A stretch of 41,620 bases of DNA, taken from Arcobacter sp. Lineage in GTDB: Bacteria; Campylobacterota; Campylobacteria; Campylobacterales; Arcobacteraceae. Shown here in pieces: positions 28,126 through 36,863 of this stretch (positions within the stretch are counted from its first letter, which is position 1; each line of letters starts with the position of its first letter). The position numbers and the translations under genes are program-made. The notes under the pieces were generated by a model. That model worked only from the letters and a program-made list of their open reading frames with translations. It did not search any database and was not told the DNA's origin. The stretch is taken from NCBI GenBank assembly GCA_003252105.1, contig QKDL01000092.1:1-41620 (forward strand), given 5' to 3'.

Positions 28126-29412
28126 TTATTTACCTGTGTATAATTGTCTTGGTCTTGCAATTCTAGCTGTTGGATCTTGTTTTAATTCTGACCATTGACT
28201 AATCCATCCAACAGTTCTACCAATAACAAAAATTGGCGTAAACATCTCTACAGGAATTTTAAGAGCTGTTAAAATAACTCCTGAATAGAAGTCGATATTA
28301 GGGTATAAACCTCTTTCTTTGAAGTAATCATCATTTAATGCTGCTTCTTCTACTGCTGCTGCTACATCTAATAACTTAGAATCAAGATTTAATTCTTCTC
28401 TTAATTTATCTTGTAAACCTTTTAATGTTTCAGCTCTTGGATCTCTGTTTTTATAAACTCTATGTCCAAATCCCATTAATCTAAATGGGTCATTTCTATC
28501 TTTTGCTTTTGCAATATATGTTGGTACATTTTTAACATCACCAATTAATTTTAATTGATCCATAACTTTTTCATTTGCACCACCATGTGCAGAACCCCAT
28601 AAAGCAGCAATACCAGAAGCAATTGCAACATAAGGGTGAGCTTCTGTTGAACCAACGTTTCTTACAGTAGTTGTTGAAGCATTTTGCTCATGATCAGCAT
28701 GAAGTGTAAAGATTGCATCAAGTGCATCAACTTCAACTTGTCTGATATCATCGTTTTTACCATTTCCAAGATATTTCATTTTTCCACCTGGATAAGCTCT
28801 TAACATATATAAGAAGTTTTCAGTGAAATATCTATTTACATCTGGATATATCATTGGAACACCAATAGAGTTTCTATATGCCATAGCTGCAATAGTTGGC
28901 ATTTTAGCAACAATTCTTCTTCTCATCTCTTTGAATTGGTCTTCATCTTCTAAATGTAAGTGATCTTTATAAAATGTTGATAAAGCCATTGTAGCAGCAC
29001 CTAATGTTGCCATTGGGTGTGCATGGTCTGGGAATGCATCAAAGATTCTTGTTAAACCTTCATGTACAAATGATCTGTGTCTAATCTCTAAGTCAAAACC
29101 TTTAGATTCTTCTTCACTTGGAAGTCTACCTCTCATTAATAGATAACATACATCTAAATATGATTTTTTACCAGCTAACTCTTGAATTGGATATCCTCTA
29201 TATCTTAATTCTGAGTTCTCACCATCAATAAATGTGATTTTAGAATCACAAGATGCAGTAGAAGTATATCCAGGGTCATATGTAAACATCCCTGAATCTT
29301 TATAAAATGATCTAATATCAACTACATCTGGTCCTCTTGTACCACTAATAATATTATACTCATACGATTTACCATCTCTGTTATCTGTTAATGTAAATGT
29401 ATTTTTTCCCAT
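28126..29412 (-). CDS. gltA: Citrate synthase, inside the nuo operon
   Basis: This 428-residue type II citrate synthase condenses oxaloacetate and acetyl-CoA. Catalytic residues are His276 (GSAHGGANE), His317 (FGHRVYKNRDPR) and Asp374 (NIDFYSG), each 12 above E. coli His264, His305 and Asp362. HADHEQNASTTTVR is the usual segment before the active site. It lies between nuoF (17 bases) and nuoG (34 bases) on the same strand with its own strong AAGGAG site, so it should be co-transcribed with Complex I. NADH-sensitive hexameric forms exist in this class; whether this one is regulated cannot be read from sequence alone. Confidence 0.97.
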   Translation of the reverse strand: MGKNTFTLTDNRDGKSYEYNIISGTRGPDVVDIRSFYKDSGMFTYDPGYTSTASCDSKITFIDGENSELRYRGYPIQELAGKKSYLDVCYLLMRGRLPSEEESKGFDLEIRHRSFVHEGLTRIFDAFPDHAHPMATLGAATMALSTFYKDHLHLEDEDQFKEMRRRIVAKMPTIAAMAYRNSIGVPMIYPDVNRYFTENFLYMLRAYPGGKMKYLGNGKNDDIRQVEVDALDAIFTLHADHEQNASTTTVRNVGSTEAHPYVAIASGIAALWGSAHGGANEKVMDQLKLIGDVKNVPTYIAKAKDRNDPFRLMGFGHRVYKNRDPRAETLKGLQDKLREELNLDSKLLDVAAAVEEAALNDDYFKERGLYPNIDFYSGVILTALKIPVEMFTPIFVIGRTVGWISQWSELKQDPTARIARPRQLYTGK

Positions 29413-29429
29413 TTCTTCTCCTTATTAAA

Positions 29430-30689
29430 TTAATTACTAAAATGTGCTTCAAATTCGTGTCTATATTTTTGCACGATACTTTTGATTATATCTTTTACCG
29501 CAGGTGCAAAAACACATACAGTTTTACCATTCATTGTTTCACAAACATCTAAAATAGTTTGAATATCATCAGTAGAACCTTCACCATCAAGGATTTTTTT
29601 GATGATTTTATCAATCCATCCTGTACCTTCTCTACATGGCGTACACTGCCCACAAGATTCATGATGATAGAACTCAATTAGATTTTTTGCAACATCAACC
29701 ATAGATACACCTTCAGGGATAATCATCATCCCTCCAGTACCTAAAGTTGAACCAATATCCCACATAGATTCATAATCTAAGTAAGCCTTTTCAACTTCCT
29801 CTGCCGTTAAAATAGGGCAAGAAGCACCACCAGGGATAACAGCTTTAAGTTTTAAACCATCTTTCATCCCTCCACCAATATCGTTGATAACATCAATCAT
29901 CTTTTCACCATATTGTAACTCATAAACACCAGGGTTTTTAACTGGTCCACTCATTGCAAATAACATAGTTCCTGGAGCTTTTTCAGTTCCCCATTTTGTG
30001 TATGATTCATATCCATTTAATACAATATTTGGAACAGATGAAATTGTTTCAACATTATTAACAGTTGCAGGCATATCATAAAACCACTCACACTCTTTAC
30101 CATGTGGTTTAAGTCTTGGGTGTCCTCTTTTACCTTCAATTGATTCGATAAGTGCAGATTTTTCACCACAAATATATGCTCCACCACCTCTATGAACTGT
30201 AATATCAACACTAAAGTCATATTTATTCATAACTTTAGGACCGATAATTCCAGCTTCATATGCTTCATCAATAGCTTCATTTAATCTATCGATAAACCAT
30301 TTGTATTCACCTCTAATATAGATAAAGGCTTCATTTGCTTGAAGAGCCCAACAAGATACAATAATACCCTCTATTAGAATATGTGGATCATATTGAAAAA
30401 TTTGTCTATCTTTAAATGTACCTGGTTCAGATTCATCCCCATTTACAATTAAGTATCTTGGTCTATCATCAACTGGTGGCATAAGTTGCCATTTAGGACC
30501 ACAAGCAGCACCACCACCACCTTTTCCTCTTAAACCAGATTTACATACTTCTTCTGTAATATCTTCTGGTTTCATAGAAAATGCTTTATCAACAGATTCA
30601 TATCTTCCGTTTTTTAAAGCAACTTCCAATTTGTGAGAATCAGGAATGTCAAAGTTTTTACTAACAATTTTTACAGGTTGTACAGACAT
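29430..30689 (-). CDS. nuoF: Complex I subunit F (NADH- and FMN-binding)
   Basis: This 419-residue NADH-oxidising subunit has FMN/NADH-binding GLRGKGGGGAACGPKW and CGEKSALIESIEGKRGHPR. Cluster N3 is bound by SCGQCTPCREGTGW with a later Cys in TVCVFAPA. Its presence with NuoE means that this Complex I can oxidise NADH directly. It shares the TAATG junction with nuoE. Confidence 0.97.
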   Translation of the reverse strand: MSVQPVKIVSKNFDIPDSHKLEVALKNGRYESVDKAFSMKPEDITEEVCKSGLRGKGGGGAACGPKWQLMPPVDDRPRYLIVNGDESEPGTFKDRQIFQYDPHILIEGIIVSCWALQANEAFIYIRGEYKWFIDRLNEAIDEAYEAGIIGPKVMNKYDFSVDITVHRGGGAYICGEKSALIESIEGKRGHPRLKPHGKECEWFYDMPATVNNVETISSVPNIVLNGYESYTKWGTEKAPGTMLFAMSGPVKNPGVYELQYGEKMIDVINDIGGGMKDGLKLKAVIPGGASCPILTAEEVEKAYLDYESMWDIGSTLGTGGMMIIPEGVSMVDVAKNLIEFYHHESCGQCTPCREGTGWIDKIIKKILDGEGSTDDIQTILDVCETMNGKTVCVFAPAVKDIIKSIVQKYRHEFEAHFSN

Positions 30690-31165
30690 TACTTACACTC
30701 CTCTATAATTTTCTTTAACTTATCAATAGTCAAATTTTCATGGTATGTATGGTTTAATGCAATCATTGGAGCTCCACCACACGCACCTTGACACTCAACT
30801 TCACTTAAATGAAATTTTCCATCTTCGCTAGTTTGTCCAGGTTCAATCCCTAAAGTATCTTTAATGAATTTTTTAAGTTCAGGTGCACCCATAATCATAC
30901 ATGACAATGTTTTACATAATTCAATATGGTAAGTTCCAATTGGTTTTAAGTTGAACATCGTATAAAATGTTGCAAATTCATAAACTTCAATTGGTTGTTT
31001 ACCAAGTCTATCAGCTACATAAATCATAGCATCAGGTGATACCCATCCTTCTTGCTCTTGAACTAGCCAAAGTGCAGGAAGCATCATTGCATCAATTTTA
31101 GGATATTTTTTTGCTGTTTTTTGGAACTTTGCTTCGTTTTCCGGTGTATATTCAAATTTTCCCAT
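30689..31165 (-). CDS. nuoE: Complex I subunit E ([2Fe-2S])
   Basis: This 158-residue thioredoxin-fold subunit of the NADH module binds cluster N1a through CKTLSC (C-x4-C) and CQGACGGAP (C-x3-C). It is missing from Campylobacter and Helicobacter nuo operons but present here. It shares one base with the nuoCD stop and one with the nuoF start. Confidence 0.96.
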   Translation of the reverse strand: MGKFEYTPENEAKFQKTAKKYPKIDAMMLPALWLVQEQEGWVSPDAMIYVADRLGKQPIEVYEFATFYTMFNLKPIGTYHIELCKTLSCMIMGAPELKKFIKDTLGIEPGQTSEDGKFHLSEVECQGACGGAPMIALNHTYHENLTIDKLKKIIEECK

Positions 31166-32799
31166 TATCTATCAAACTCCCCTGCAATAAAGTTCATACT
31201 TGCCATTGTAATAACAGCATCAGCTAACATTCCACCCTCTACGATTCTTGCATAAGCACCTAATGCGTAATAACAAGGTGGTCTACATTTAACTTTATAA
31301 GGTGTTCCACTTCCATCACTTACTACATAAAATCCTAATTCACCGTTTCCAGCTTCTGTTGCACTATAGTATTCCCCTTTAGGAACTTTAATACCTTCAA
31401 AAGTTAATTTAAATTGGTTCATTAAACCTTCAATATTTCCATAAACATCTTTTTTAGTTGGTAATACGATTGCAGGATGATCAACATTTACAGGACCATC
31501 AGGAAGCTCTTTCATAGCCTGTCTAATGATTCTCATAGATTGTCTCATCTCTTCAAATTTAACCATGATTCTGTCATAAACATCTCCATGTGAACCTACA
31601 ACAATATCAAAATCAAAATTTTCATATCCATAATAAGGTGTATTTTTTCTTAAATCATATGGAACACCAGTTGCTCTTAAGTTTGGACCTGTAATACCTG
31701 CACTAATTGCAAATTCTGAGTCGATAACACCAACATCTTGTGTTCTATCATGGAAAATTCTATTGTGTTCAATTAATGATAATGAATCTTCAATAGCTTT
31801 TTCAACATCTTTTAATACATCTTCTAAATCTTGCGCAAACCCATCATATAAATCAAACTCTAAACCACCAATTCTAGTGTATGAGTTTGTAAGTCTAGCA
31901 CCTGTAAGTTTTGATAATAAATCATAAGCTTTATCTCTTGGAGCAAAGATATACCAGAAGTTAGTTAATCCACCTAAGTCAACCATATTTGCTGCATTAC
32001 ATACAATATGGTCAGTGATTCTACTTAATTCTCCAATAATGATTCTAATCATTTTTGCACGAGCAGTTATGTCAATACCTAACATATCTTCAATCGCTTT
32101 TGAATATCCAATATTGTTTAGTATTGCAGAACAATAATTAAGTCTATCAGTATAAGGAATAATTTGGTTATAAGTATGGTTTTCACAAGATTTTTCAAAT
32201 CCTCTATGTAAATAACCAATCTCAGTAACACATGCTTTGATTGTTTCACCTTCCATAGCTACGAAGTTTCTAATTGTACCATGAGAAGCTGGGTGAGAAG
32301 GTCCAACATTTAATAACATTAAATCTTCTAAATCACTCTCTTTATAACCATAAGATTTAAGTAATGGAATCATCTCATCCATTAAATCTTCAGTTTCAGT
32401 ACATCTTTGACCTTTTGTTATCTCATAATCTTTTCTTAGTGGGTGACCAACAAATTGATGGTGATTTAACACTCTTTTTAGATTTTTGTGACCTTTAAAT
32501 CTAATACCATATTGATCAAATGTTTCTCTTTCTCCCCAATCAGCTGCATAATATAAATCAGAAATTGTATCTACTTCTAAAGTGTTGTCATCAACATAAG
32601 CTTTAACTGTGATTTGTTTTTTAAAGTTGCTTGTTCTTAAAACATAAACAACTGCAAATCTTGAAGGAGTTACATCTGGATATTGTGAGTAATCAATTGC
32701 TGTTACATCAAGTAAGATTGTATAGTCTTCGTCATTTTTAAGTCTTGTAATAGTTGACTTAATATCTTTTGCGTCTATTAACATATCTGGCTTAAGCAT
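31165..32799 (-). CDS. nuoCD: Fused Complex I subunits C and D
   Basis: This 544-residue fusion has NuoC (30-kDa type, about residues 1-150; [22 protein letters not shown] and GHPLRKDYE) joined to NuoD (49-kDa type, about 160-544; [39 protein letters not shown] and the C-terminal ending FIAGEFDR). NuoD helps to form the quinone site with NuoB. E. coli also fuses the two, but in Campylobacter they are separate. The overlap with nuoB is eight bases. Confidence 0.96.
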   Translation of the reverse strand: MLKPDMLIDAKDIKSTITRLKNDEDYTILLDVTAIDYSQYPDVTPSRFAVVYVLRTSNFKKQITVKAYVDDNTLEVDTISDLYYAADWGERETFDQYGIRFKGHKNLKRVLNHHQFVGHPLRKDYEITKGQRCTETEDLMDEMIPLLKSYGYKESDLEDLMLLNVGPSHPASHGTIRNFVAMEGETIKACVTEIGYLHRGFEKSCENHTYNQIIPYTDRLNYCSAILNNIGYSKAIEDMLGIDITARAKMIRIIIGELSRITDHIVCNAANMVDLGGLTNFWYIFAPRDKAYDLLSKLTGARLTNSYTRIGGLEFDLYDGFAQDLEDVLKDVEKAIEDSLSLIEHNRIFHDRTQDVGVIDSEFAISAGITGPNLRATGVPYDLRKNTPYYGYENFDFDIVVGSHGDVYDRIMVKFEEMRQSMRIIRQAMKELPDGPVNVDHPAIVLPTKKDVYGNIEGLMNQFKLTFEGIKVPKGEYYSATEAGNGELGFYVVSDGSGTPYKVKCRPPCYYALGAYARIVEGGMLADAVITMASMNFIAGEFDR

Positions 32800-33307
32800 C
32801 TAAATACCCTTTAAACTTTCTTTCTCTCTCTTTGATGATTGATTCATCATAAGATTTTTCTTGAATTCTCATAATTGCATCAAGAACTGCTTCTGGTCTT
32901 GGAGGACACCCAGCAATATATTCATCTACTGGAATAATCTCATCAATCCCTTGTAAAGTAGTATAGTTGTCATAAAAACCACCAGAACATGCACATGCAC
33001 CCATAGAGATAACCCATTTTGGTTCACACATTTGATCCCAGATTTTCTTTAGTACAGGAGCTTGTTTATATGAAATAGTCCCTGCAACTATAAGTAAATC
33101 TGCTTGTCTAGGTGAAAACCTAACTACCTCTGCCCCAAATCTTGATATATCGTATCTTGCAGCTGCAACTGACATGAATTCGATACCACAACATGCAGTA
33201 CCAAATGCCATTGGCCACATAGAGTATGATCTAGCCCAGTTAATAGCCGTATCAAGTTTTGTTGTGACTATTGAGTCACCTAAATTAGCTTCAGCTCCTA
33301 ATCCCAT
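32792..33307 (-). CDS. nuoB: Complex I subunit B (cluster N2)
   Basis: This 171-residue subunit carries the terminal cluster N2. The vicinal cysteines in ACCGIEFM, Cys in GACACSGG and Cys in GCPPRPEA are all present. It lies at the quinone site with NuoD and overlaps the nuoA stop by ten bases. Length is normal. Confidence 0.97.
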   Translation of the reverse strand: MGLGAEANLGDSIVTTKLDTAINWARSYSMWPMAFGTACCGIEFMSVAAARYDISRFGAEVVRFSPRQADLLIVAGTISYKQAPVLKKIWDQMCEPKWVISMGACACSGGFYDNYTTLQGIDEIIPVDEYIAGCPPRPEAVLDAIMRIQEKSYDESIIKERERKFKGYLDA

Positions 33308-33660
33308 GATAATGCCTTTTTCTTATACATATATATTAGTCCAGCAAAAAGTAGACCAATAAAAATAAACATTTTAATAATACCTGCGTAACCTAGTTCT
33401 AAAATATTTACTGCCCAAGGAAACATAAATATAATCTCTACATCAAATAGTAAGAAACCAATTGCTACTAAGTAGAACTTTACAGAAAATCTAATATTAG
33501 TATTTCCTATCGGATTAGATACACCACTTTCGTAAACTGTATTTTTTAATTTGTCTTCAGTATTATTTGGTCCAAGATACTTTGTCAATAAGAAAACTCC
33601 TATTAAAATCAAAGCAATTGCAACAAAAATTACTGATGAAAGAATTAGATGTGTTGACAT
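33298..33660 (-). CDS. nuoA: Complex I subunit A
   Basis: This 120-residue, three-helix membrane subunit has the conserved [40 protein letters not shown] region (long loop followed by helix 2 with the acidic DVE). First gene of the operon. The GGGATG just before the start is a weak ribosome site. The ATTGTACAAT palindrome lies 33 bases upstream. Confidence 0.96.
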   Translation of the reverse strand: MSTHLILSSVIFVAIALILIGVFLLTKYLGPNNTEDKLKNTVYESGVSNPIGNTNIRFSVKFYLVAIGFLLFDVEIIFMFPWAVNILELGYAGIIKMFIFIGLLFAGLIYMYKKKALSWD

Positions 33661-33791
33661 AATTCATCCCATATTTTTTATTGTTTGAAAAAATTGTACA
33701 ATATTTTGAGTTACTATTTGGTCATATGTGAATTTAAAGTAGCATATAAATTTAAAAGTGAGAAGAATGGTAATACTTGAAAAAAATGGCT
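33661..33791 (-). promoter_or_regulatory. nuo operon upstream region
   Basis: The 131 bases before nuoA contain the palindrome ATTGTACAAT at 33693-33702. On the minus strand TACAAT within it could itself be a -10 box, giving a leader of about 27 bases. No good -35 is visible, as is usual for Campylobacterota sigma-70 promoters. The half-site TTGTACA is shared with the palindrome ahead of frdC. Confidence 0.4.
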
Positions 33792-34940
33792 TTAAAAAAA
33801 TGTAACTATTCTACTCAATGCCTTGCTTAAATTCTCTTGTGGTAAGGCACAATTTAGTCTAAAAAAGCCCTTTCCATCGGCTCCAAAAGCTTTTCCATCA
33901 TTAAGTGCAACTTTTGATTCTTCTAGTAGCTTTTGTTTAACTTTGTCATGAGAAATAGAATAATTTTTAAAGTTTAGCCAAAGTAAATAAGTTGCTTCTG
34001 GTTCTCTAAAAGTTATTTTAGAGTTACTTTTTTTGAGATAATCTTTAGTAAAAGTTATATTATTTTTAAGATAAACTAATAGTTCTTCAAGCCAAGTTTC
34101 ACCCCATTCATAGGCTGCTTCAAGTGCAATGTATCCAAAAACATTTATAGAATGAATTTCCCTTTTTTTTACCTCTTTTTCAAAAGTTTTTAAAATCTCT
34201 TGATTTTGACTAATTGCATATGCACAATTAAGTCCTGCTACATTAAAAGTTTTTCCAGCAGAGTTTAAAGTTAAAGTTATATTAGAAATTTTTTCTGAAA
34301 TTGATGCTATAGATGTAAATTTTTTGAAAACTAAATCAGCATGTATCTCATCACTTATTATCATAATATTGTTTTCAAGACAAATATTAGCTAATGCTTC
34401 CAACTCCTCCTTATCCCAAACTCTTCCTACTGGATTGTGGGGAGAACATAAAACCATAATTTTTGTTTTTGGAGTTATTTTAGATTTTAAATCCTCTAAA
34501 TCCATAGTATAATAACCATCTTTTTCTTTTAGTGGATTGGTTATTAGTTTTCTTTTATTTGCTTTAACACTGTTAAATAAAGGAAAGTAAACTGGAGTTT
34601 GTACAATTATTTCATCACCTTCATTAGAAAAAGCTTCTAATGCTGCACTATATGCTGGTACTACACCATTTATAAAAGTTATCCAAGAAGTCTCTATTTC
34701 CCAATTATGTCTTTTTTTCATCCACTGTTTTACTAAATTAAAAGTTTTAGTAGAGGCTTTTGCATATCCATATATTCCGTGTTGTGCTCTTTTTATTATT
34801 GCATCATTAACTACATCTGGAGTTTTAAAATCCATGTCTGCAACCCAAAGTGGCTGTAAATCATCATACCCAAAGTAATTATTTAATGCATCATATTTTA
34901 CACAATCTGTATCTTTTCTATTGATTATTTCATCAAACAT
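33792..34940 (-). CDS. MalY/PatB-type pyridoxal enzyme (C-S lyase)
   Basis: This 382-residue fold-type I PLP enzyme is of the cystathionine beta-lyase / MalY-PatB subgroup, which splits C-S bonds of cystathionine or cysteine conjugates. The Schiff-base lysine is Lys230 in NSAGKTFNVAGL. Other PLP motifs are SPHNPVGRVW (166-175) and SDEIHADL with Asp197. The N-terminus DCVKYD and LWVADMDF are typical of the subgroup. It is a single minus-strand gene 131 bases upstream of nuoA. Aminotransferase activity is a less likely alternative. Confidence 0.88.
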   Translation of the reverse strand: MFDEIINRKDTDCVKYDALNNYFGYDDLQPLWVADMDFKTPDVVNDAIIKRAQHGIYGYAKASTKTFNLVKQWMKKRHNWEIETSWITFINGVVPAYSAALEAFSNEGDEIIVQTPVYFPLFNSVKANKRKLITNPLKEKDGYYTMDLEDLKSKITPKTKIMVLCSPHNPVGRVWDKEELEALANICLENNIMIISDEIHADLVFKKFTSIASISEKISNITLTLNSAGKTFNVAGLNCAYAISQNQEILKTFEKEVKKREIHSINVFGYIALEAAYEWGETWLEELLVYLKNNITFTKDYLKKSNSKITFREPEATYLLWLNFKNYSISHDKVKQKLLEESKVALNDGKAFGADGKGFFRLNCALPQENLSKALSRIVTFF

Positions 34941-34983
34941 ATATAAAACCTCTATTATAAACTATTTTTCAATGATAAAATGA

Positions 34984-34989
34984 TATAAG
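34984..34989 (+). promoter_or_regulatory. -10 candidate (TATAAG) of menaquinone gene
   Basis: TATAAG, preceded by TGA, stands 34 bases before the start codon at 35024 and would give a leader of about 27 bases. GAGGA is the ribosome site. Confidence 0.35.
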
Positions 34990-35023
34990 ATTTATTCTAA
35001 TTATTAGTTTTAACGAGGAAATT

Positions 35024-36838
35024 ATGAAAGAAGCTATAGAACTTTTAAAGAAAAATGATTTATTAAAAATTATTGATGATGAATTGGATATATACTTAGA
35101 GATACCACATATTGCCTATGTGGAAGTAAAAAAAGAGGACTCAAAAGCAATTTTATTTACAAATGTAGTTGATAAAAAAAACAATAAAAAATTTGATATA
35201 CCTGTGTTGATGAATGTATTTTGCAATGAAAAAGCTGTAAAACTTTTTATTGGTGATGGAGATAAAATAGGTAGTGAGATTGAAAGTTTATTAAAAATGA
35301 AGCCACCTTCAACTTTTAGTGAAAAACTTTCTACTTTTGGAAAACTGTTTGCATTAAAAAATACAATTCCTAAAAAATCAAGTGGTAAAGGTGAGTGTCA
35401 GCAAGTTATAAAACTAGGTGCTGATGCAAAACTATCTGATTTACCGATTCTTACAACTTGGGAGCAAGATGGTGGGCCATTTATCACTATGGGACAGGTT
35501 TATACAACCTCTTTAAATGGTGAGTTAAAAAACTTAGGAATGTATAGACTTCAAGTTTATGATGACTATACTTTGGGTATGCATTGGCAAATACATAAAG
35601 ATTCAAACCATTTCTTCCATGAATATAAAAAAGCTGGTAAAAAAATGCCAGTATCTATTGGAATTGGTGGAGACCCAATGTATATTTGGTGTGGCCAAGC
35701 ACCACTTCCAATAGGTATTTTTGAACTAATGTTATATGGTTTTGTAAAAAATAAAAATGCTCAACTTGTTAAATCTATTACAAATGATATATATGTACCA
35801 AAAGATAATGACTTTGTAATTGAAGGTTTTGTAGATCCAAGTAAAATGAAAATTGAAGGACCATTTGGGGATCATACTGGATATTATACACTTGAAGAGG
35901 AATATCCATTTTTAGAAGTTACAGCTATAACAAGTAAGAAAAATCCAACATATCTTGCAACTGTAGTTGGTAAACCACCATTAGAAGATAAGTATATGGG
36001 ACATGCAACTGAGAGAATATTTTTGCCATTACTTAAAACTACAGCTCCAGATTTAATAGATTATTATATGCCAGAAAATGGTGTGTTTCACAATCTAATT
36101 TTAGCAAAAATCAAAACACTTTATCCTGGTCATGCTAGCCAAATGATGCATGCATTTTGGGGAGTAGGGCAGATGAGTTTTGTAAAACATGCAATTTTTG
36201 TAAATGAAGATGCACCCAAACTTACAGACCATGAGGCTATTACAAAATATATTTTAAATAGAATAGATATTGAAGATATTTTAATCTCTAAAGGTGTAGT
36301 TGATGCTCTTGACCATTCTTCTCCTAAATTTGCGGTTGGTGGAAAATTGGGACTTGACTGTACAGGTGAAGAGGTTAAAGATTTGGGAATCACTATTTTA
36401 AGTGATGATGATTTGTTAACTAAAATAAAAAATATAACAAATGAAATAAAAGATTTAAAACAATATTGTACAGATACAAAAAATCCAGTTACAGTTGTAA
36501 CAGTTGAGAAAAATAGAAATCAAAAATATTTTTTTGAGGAATTAAAGCCAGTTTATGAAAATATTAAAATATTAGTAATAGTAGATGCTGCAAATCAAAA
36601 TGATGTAAATAATCCTTATATGTTGATTTGGAGAGTTGTAAATAATATTGATTCAAATAGAGATGTATTTATTGATTCAAATACAATTTGTTTGGATGGT
36701 ACAAATAAAAACTCATATGACAATTTTAAAAGAAGATGGCCTGATGATGTTGATTGTTCAAAAGAGGTTATTGAGTCTTTAAGACAAAGGGGTATTTTAG
36801 ATATCTCTGATGAGTTTATAAAAAAATATCAGTTATAA
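35024..36838 (+). CDS. Menaquinone biosynthesis decarboxylase, UbiD family
   Basis: This 604-residue prenylated-FMN-dependent decarboxylase is of the UbiD family. Characteristic segments are GMYRLQVYDDYTLGMHWQIHKDSNHFFHEY, KKMPVSIGIGGDP, IEGPFGDHTGYY and HATERIFLPLLK. Length fits the SCO4490-type group, which acts in the futalosine route by decarboxylating a dihydroxynaphthoate precursor. Campylobacterota use this route, and menaquinone is the quinone for Nuo and Frd in this window. The start has GAGGA upstream. The UbiX partner is not in the window. Confidence 0.88.
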   Translation: MKEAIELLKKNDLLKIIDDELDIYLEIPHIAYVEVKKEDSKAILFTNVVDKKNNKKFDIPVLMNVFCNEKAVKLFIGDGDKIGSEIESLLKMKPPSTFSEKLSTFGKLFALKNTIPKKSSGKGECQQVIKLGADAKLSDLPILTTWEQDGGPFITMGQVYTTSLNGELKNLGMYRLQVYDDYTLGMHWQIHKDSNHFFHEYKKAGKKMPVSIGIGGDPMYIWCGQAPLPIGIFELMLYGFVKNKNAQLVKSITNDIYVPKDNDFVIEGFVDPSKMKIEGPFGDHTGYYTLEEEYPFLEVTAITSKKNPTYLATVVGKPPLEDKYMGHATERIFLPLLKTTAPDLIDYYMPENGVFHNLILAKIKTLYPGHASQMMHAFWGVGQMSFVKHAIFVNEDAPKLTDHEAITKYILNRIDIEDILISKGVVDALDHSSPKFAVGGKLGLDCTGEEVKDLGITILSDDDLLTKIKNITNEIKDLKQYCTDTKNPVTVVTVEKNRNQKYFFEELKPVYENIKILVIVDAANQNDVNNPYMLIWRVVNNIDSNRDVFIDSNTICLDGTNKNSYDNFKRRWPDDVDCSKEVIESLRQRGILDISDEFIKKYQL

Positions 36839-36863
36839 GTAAAAGTGGTTAGACCACTTTTAC
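36839..36863. terminator. Bidirectional hairpin between convergent genes
   Basis: GTAAAAGTGGT (36839-36849), loop TAG, ACCACTTTTAC (36853-36863) form an 11-pair stem. It begins at the last stop codon on the plus strand. The right arm lies inside the last codons of the diguanylate cyclase on the other strand. Confidence 0.7.

Noticed and set aside
33769-33807. A 12-codon plus-strand frame with a purine-rich upstream stretch near nuoA
   Set aside because: It is too short, overlaps the end of the neighbouring gene and has no supporting feature.
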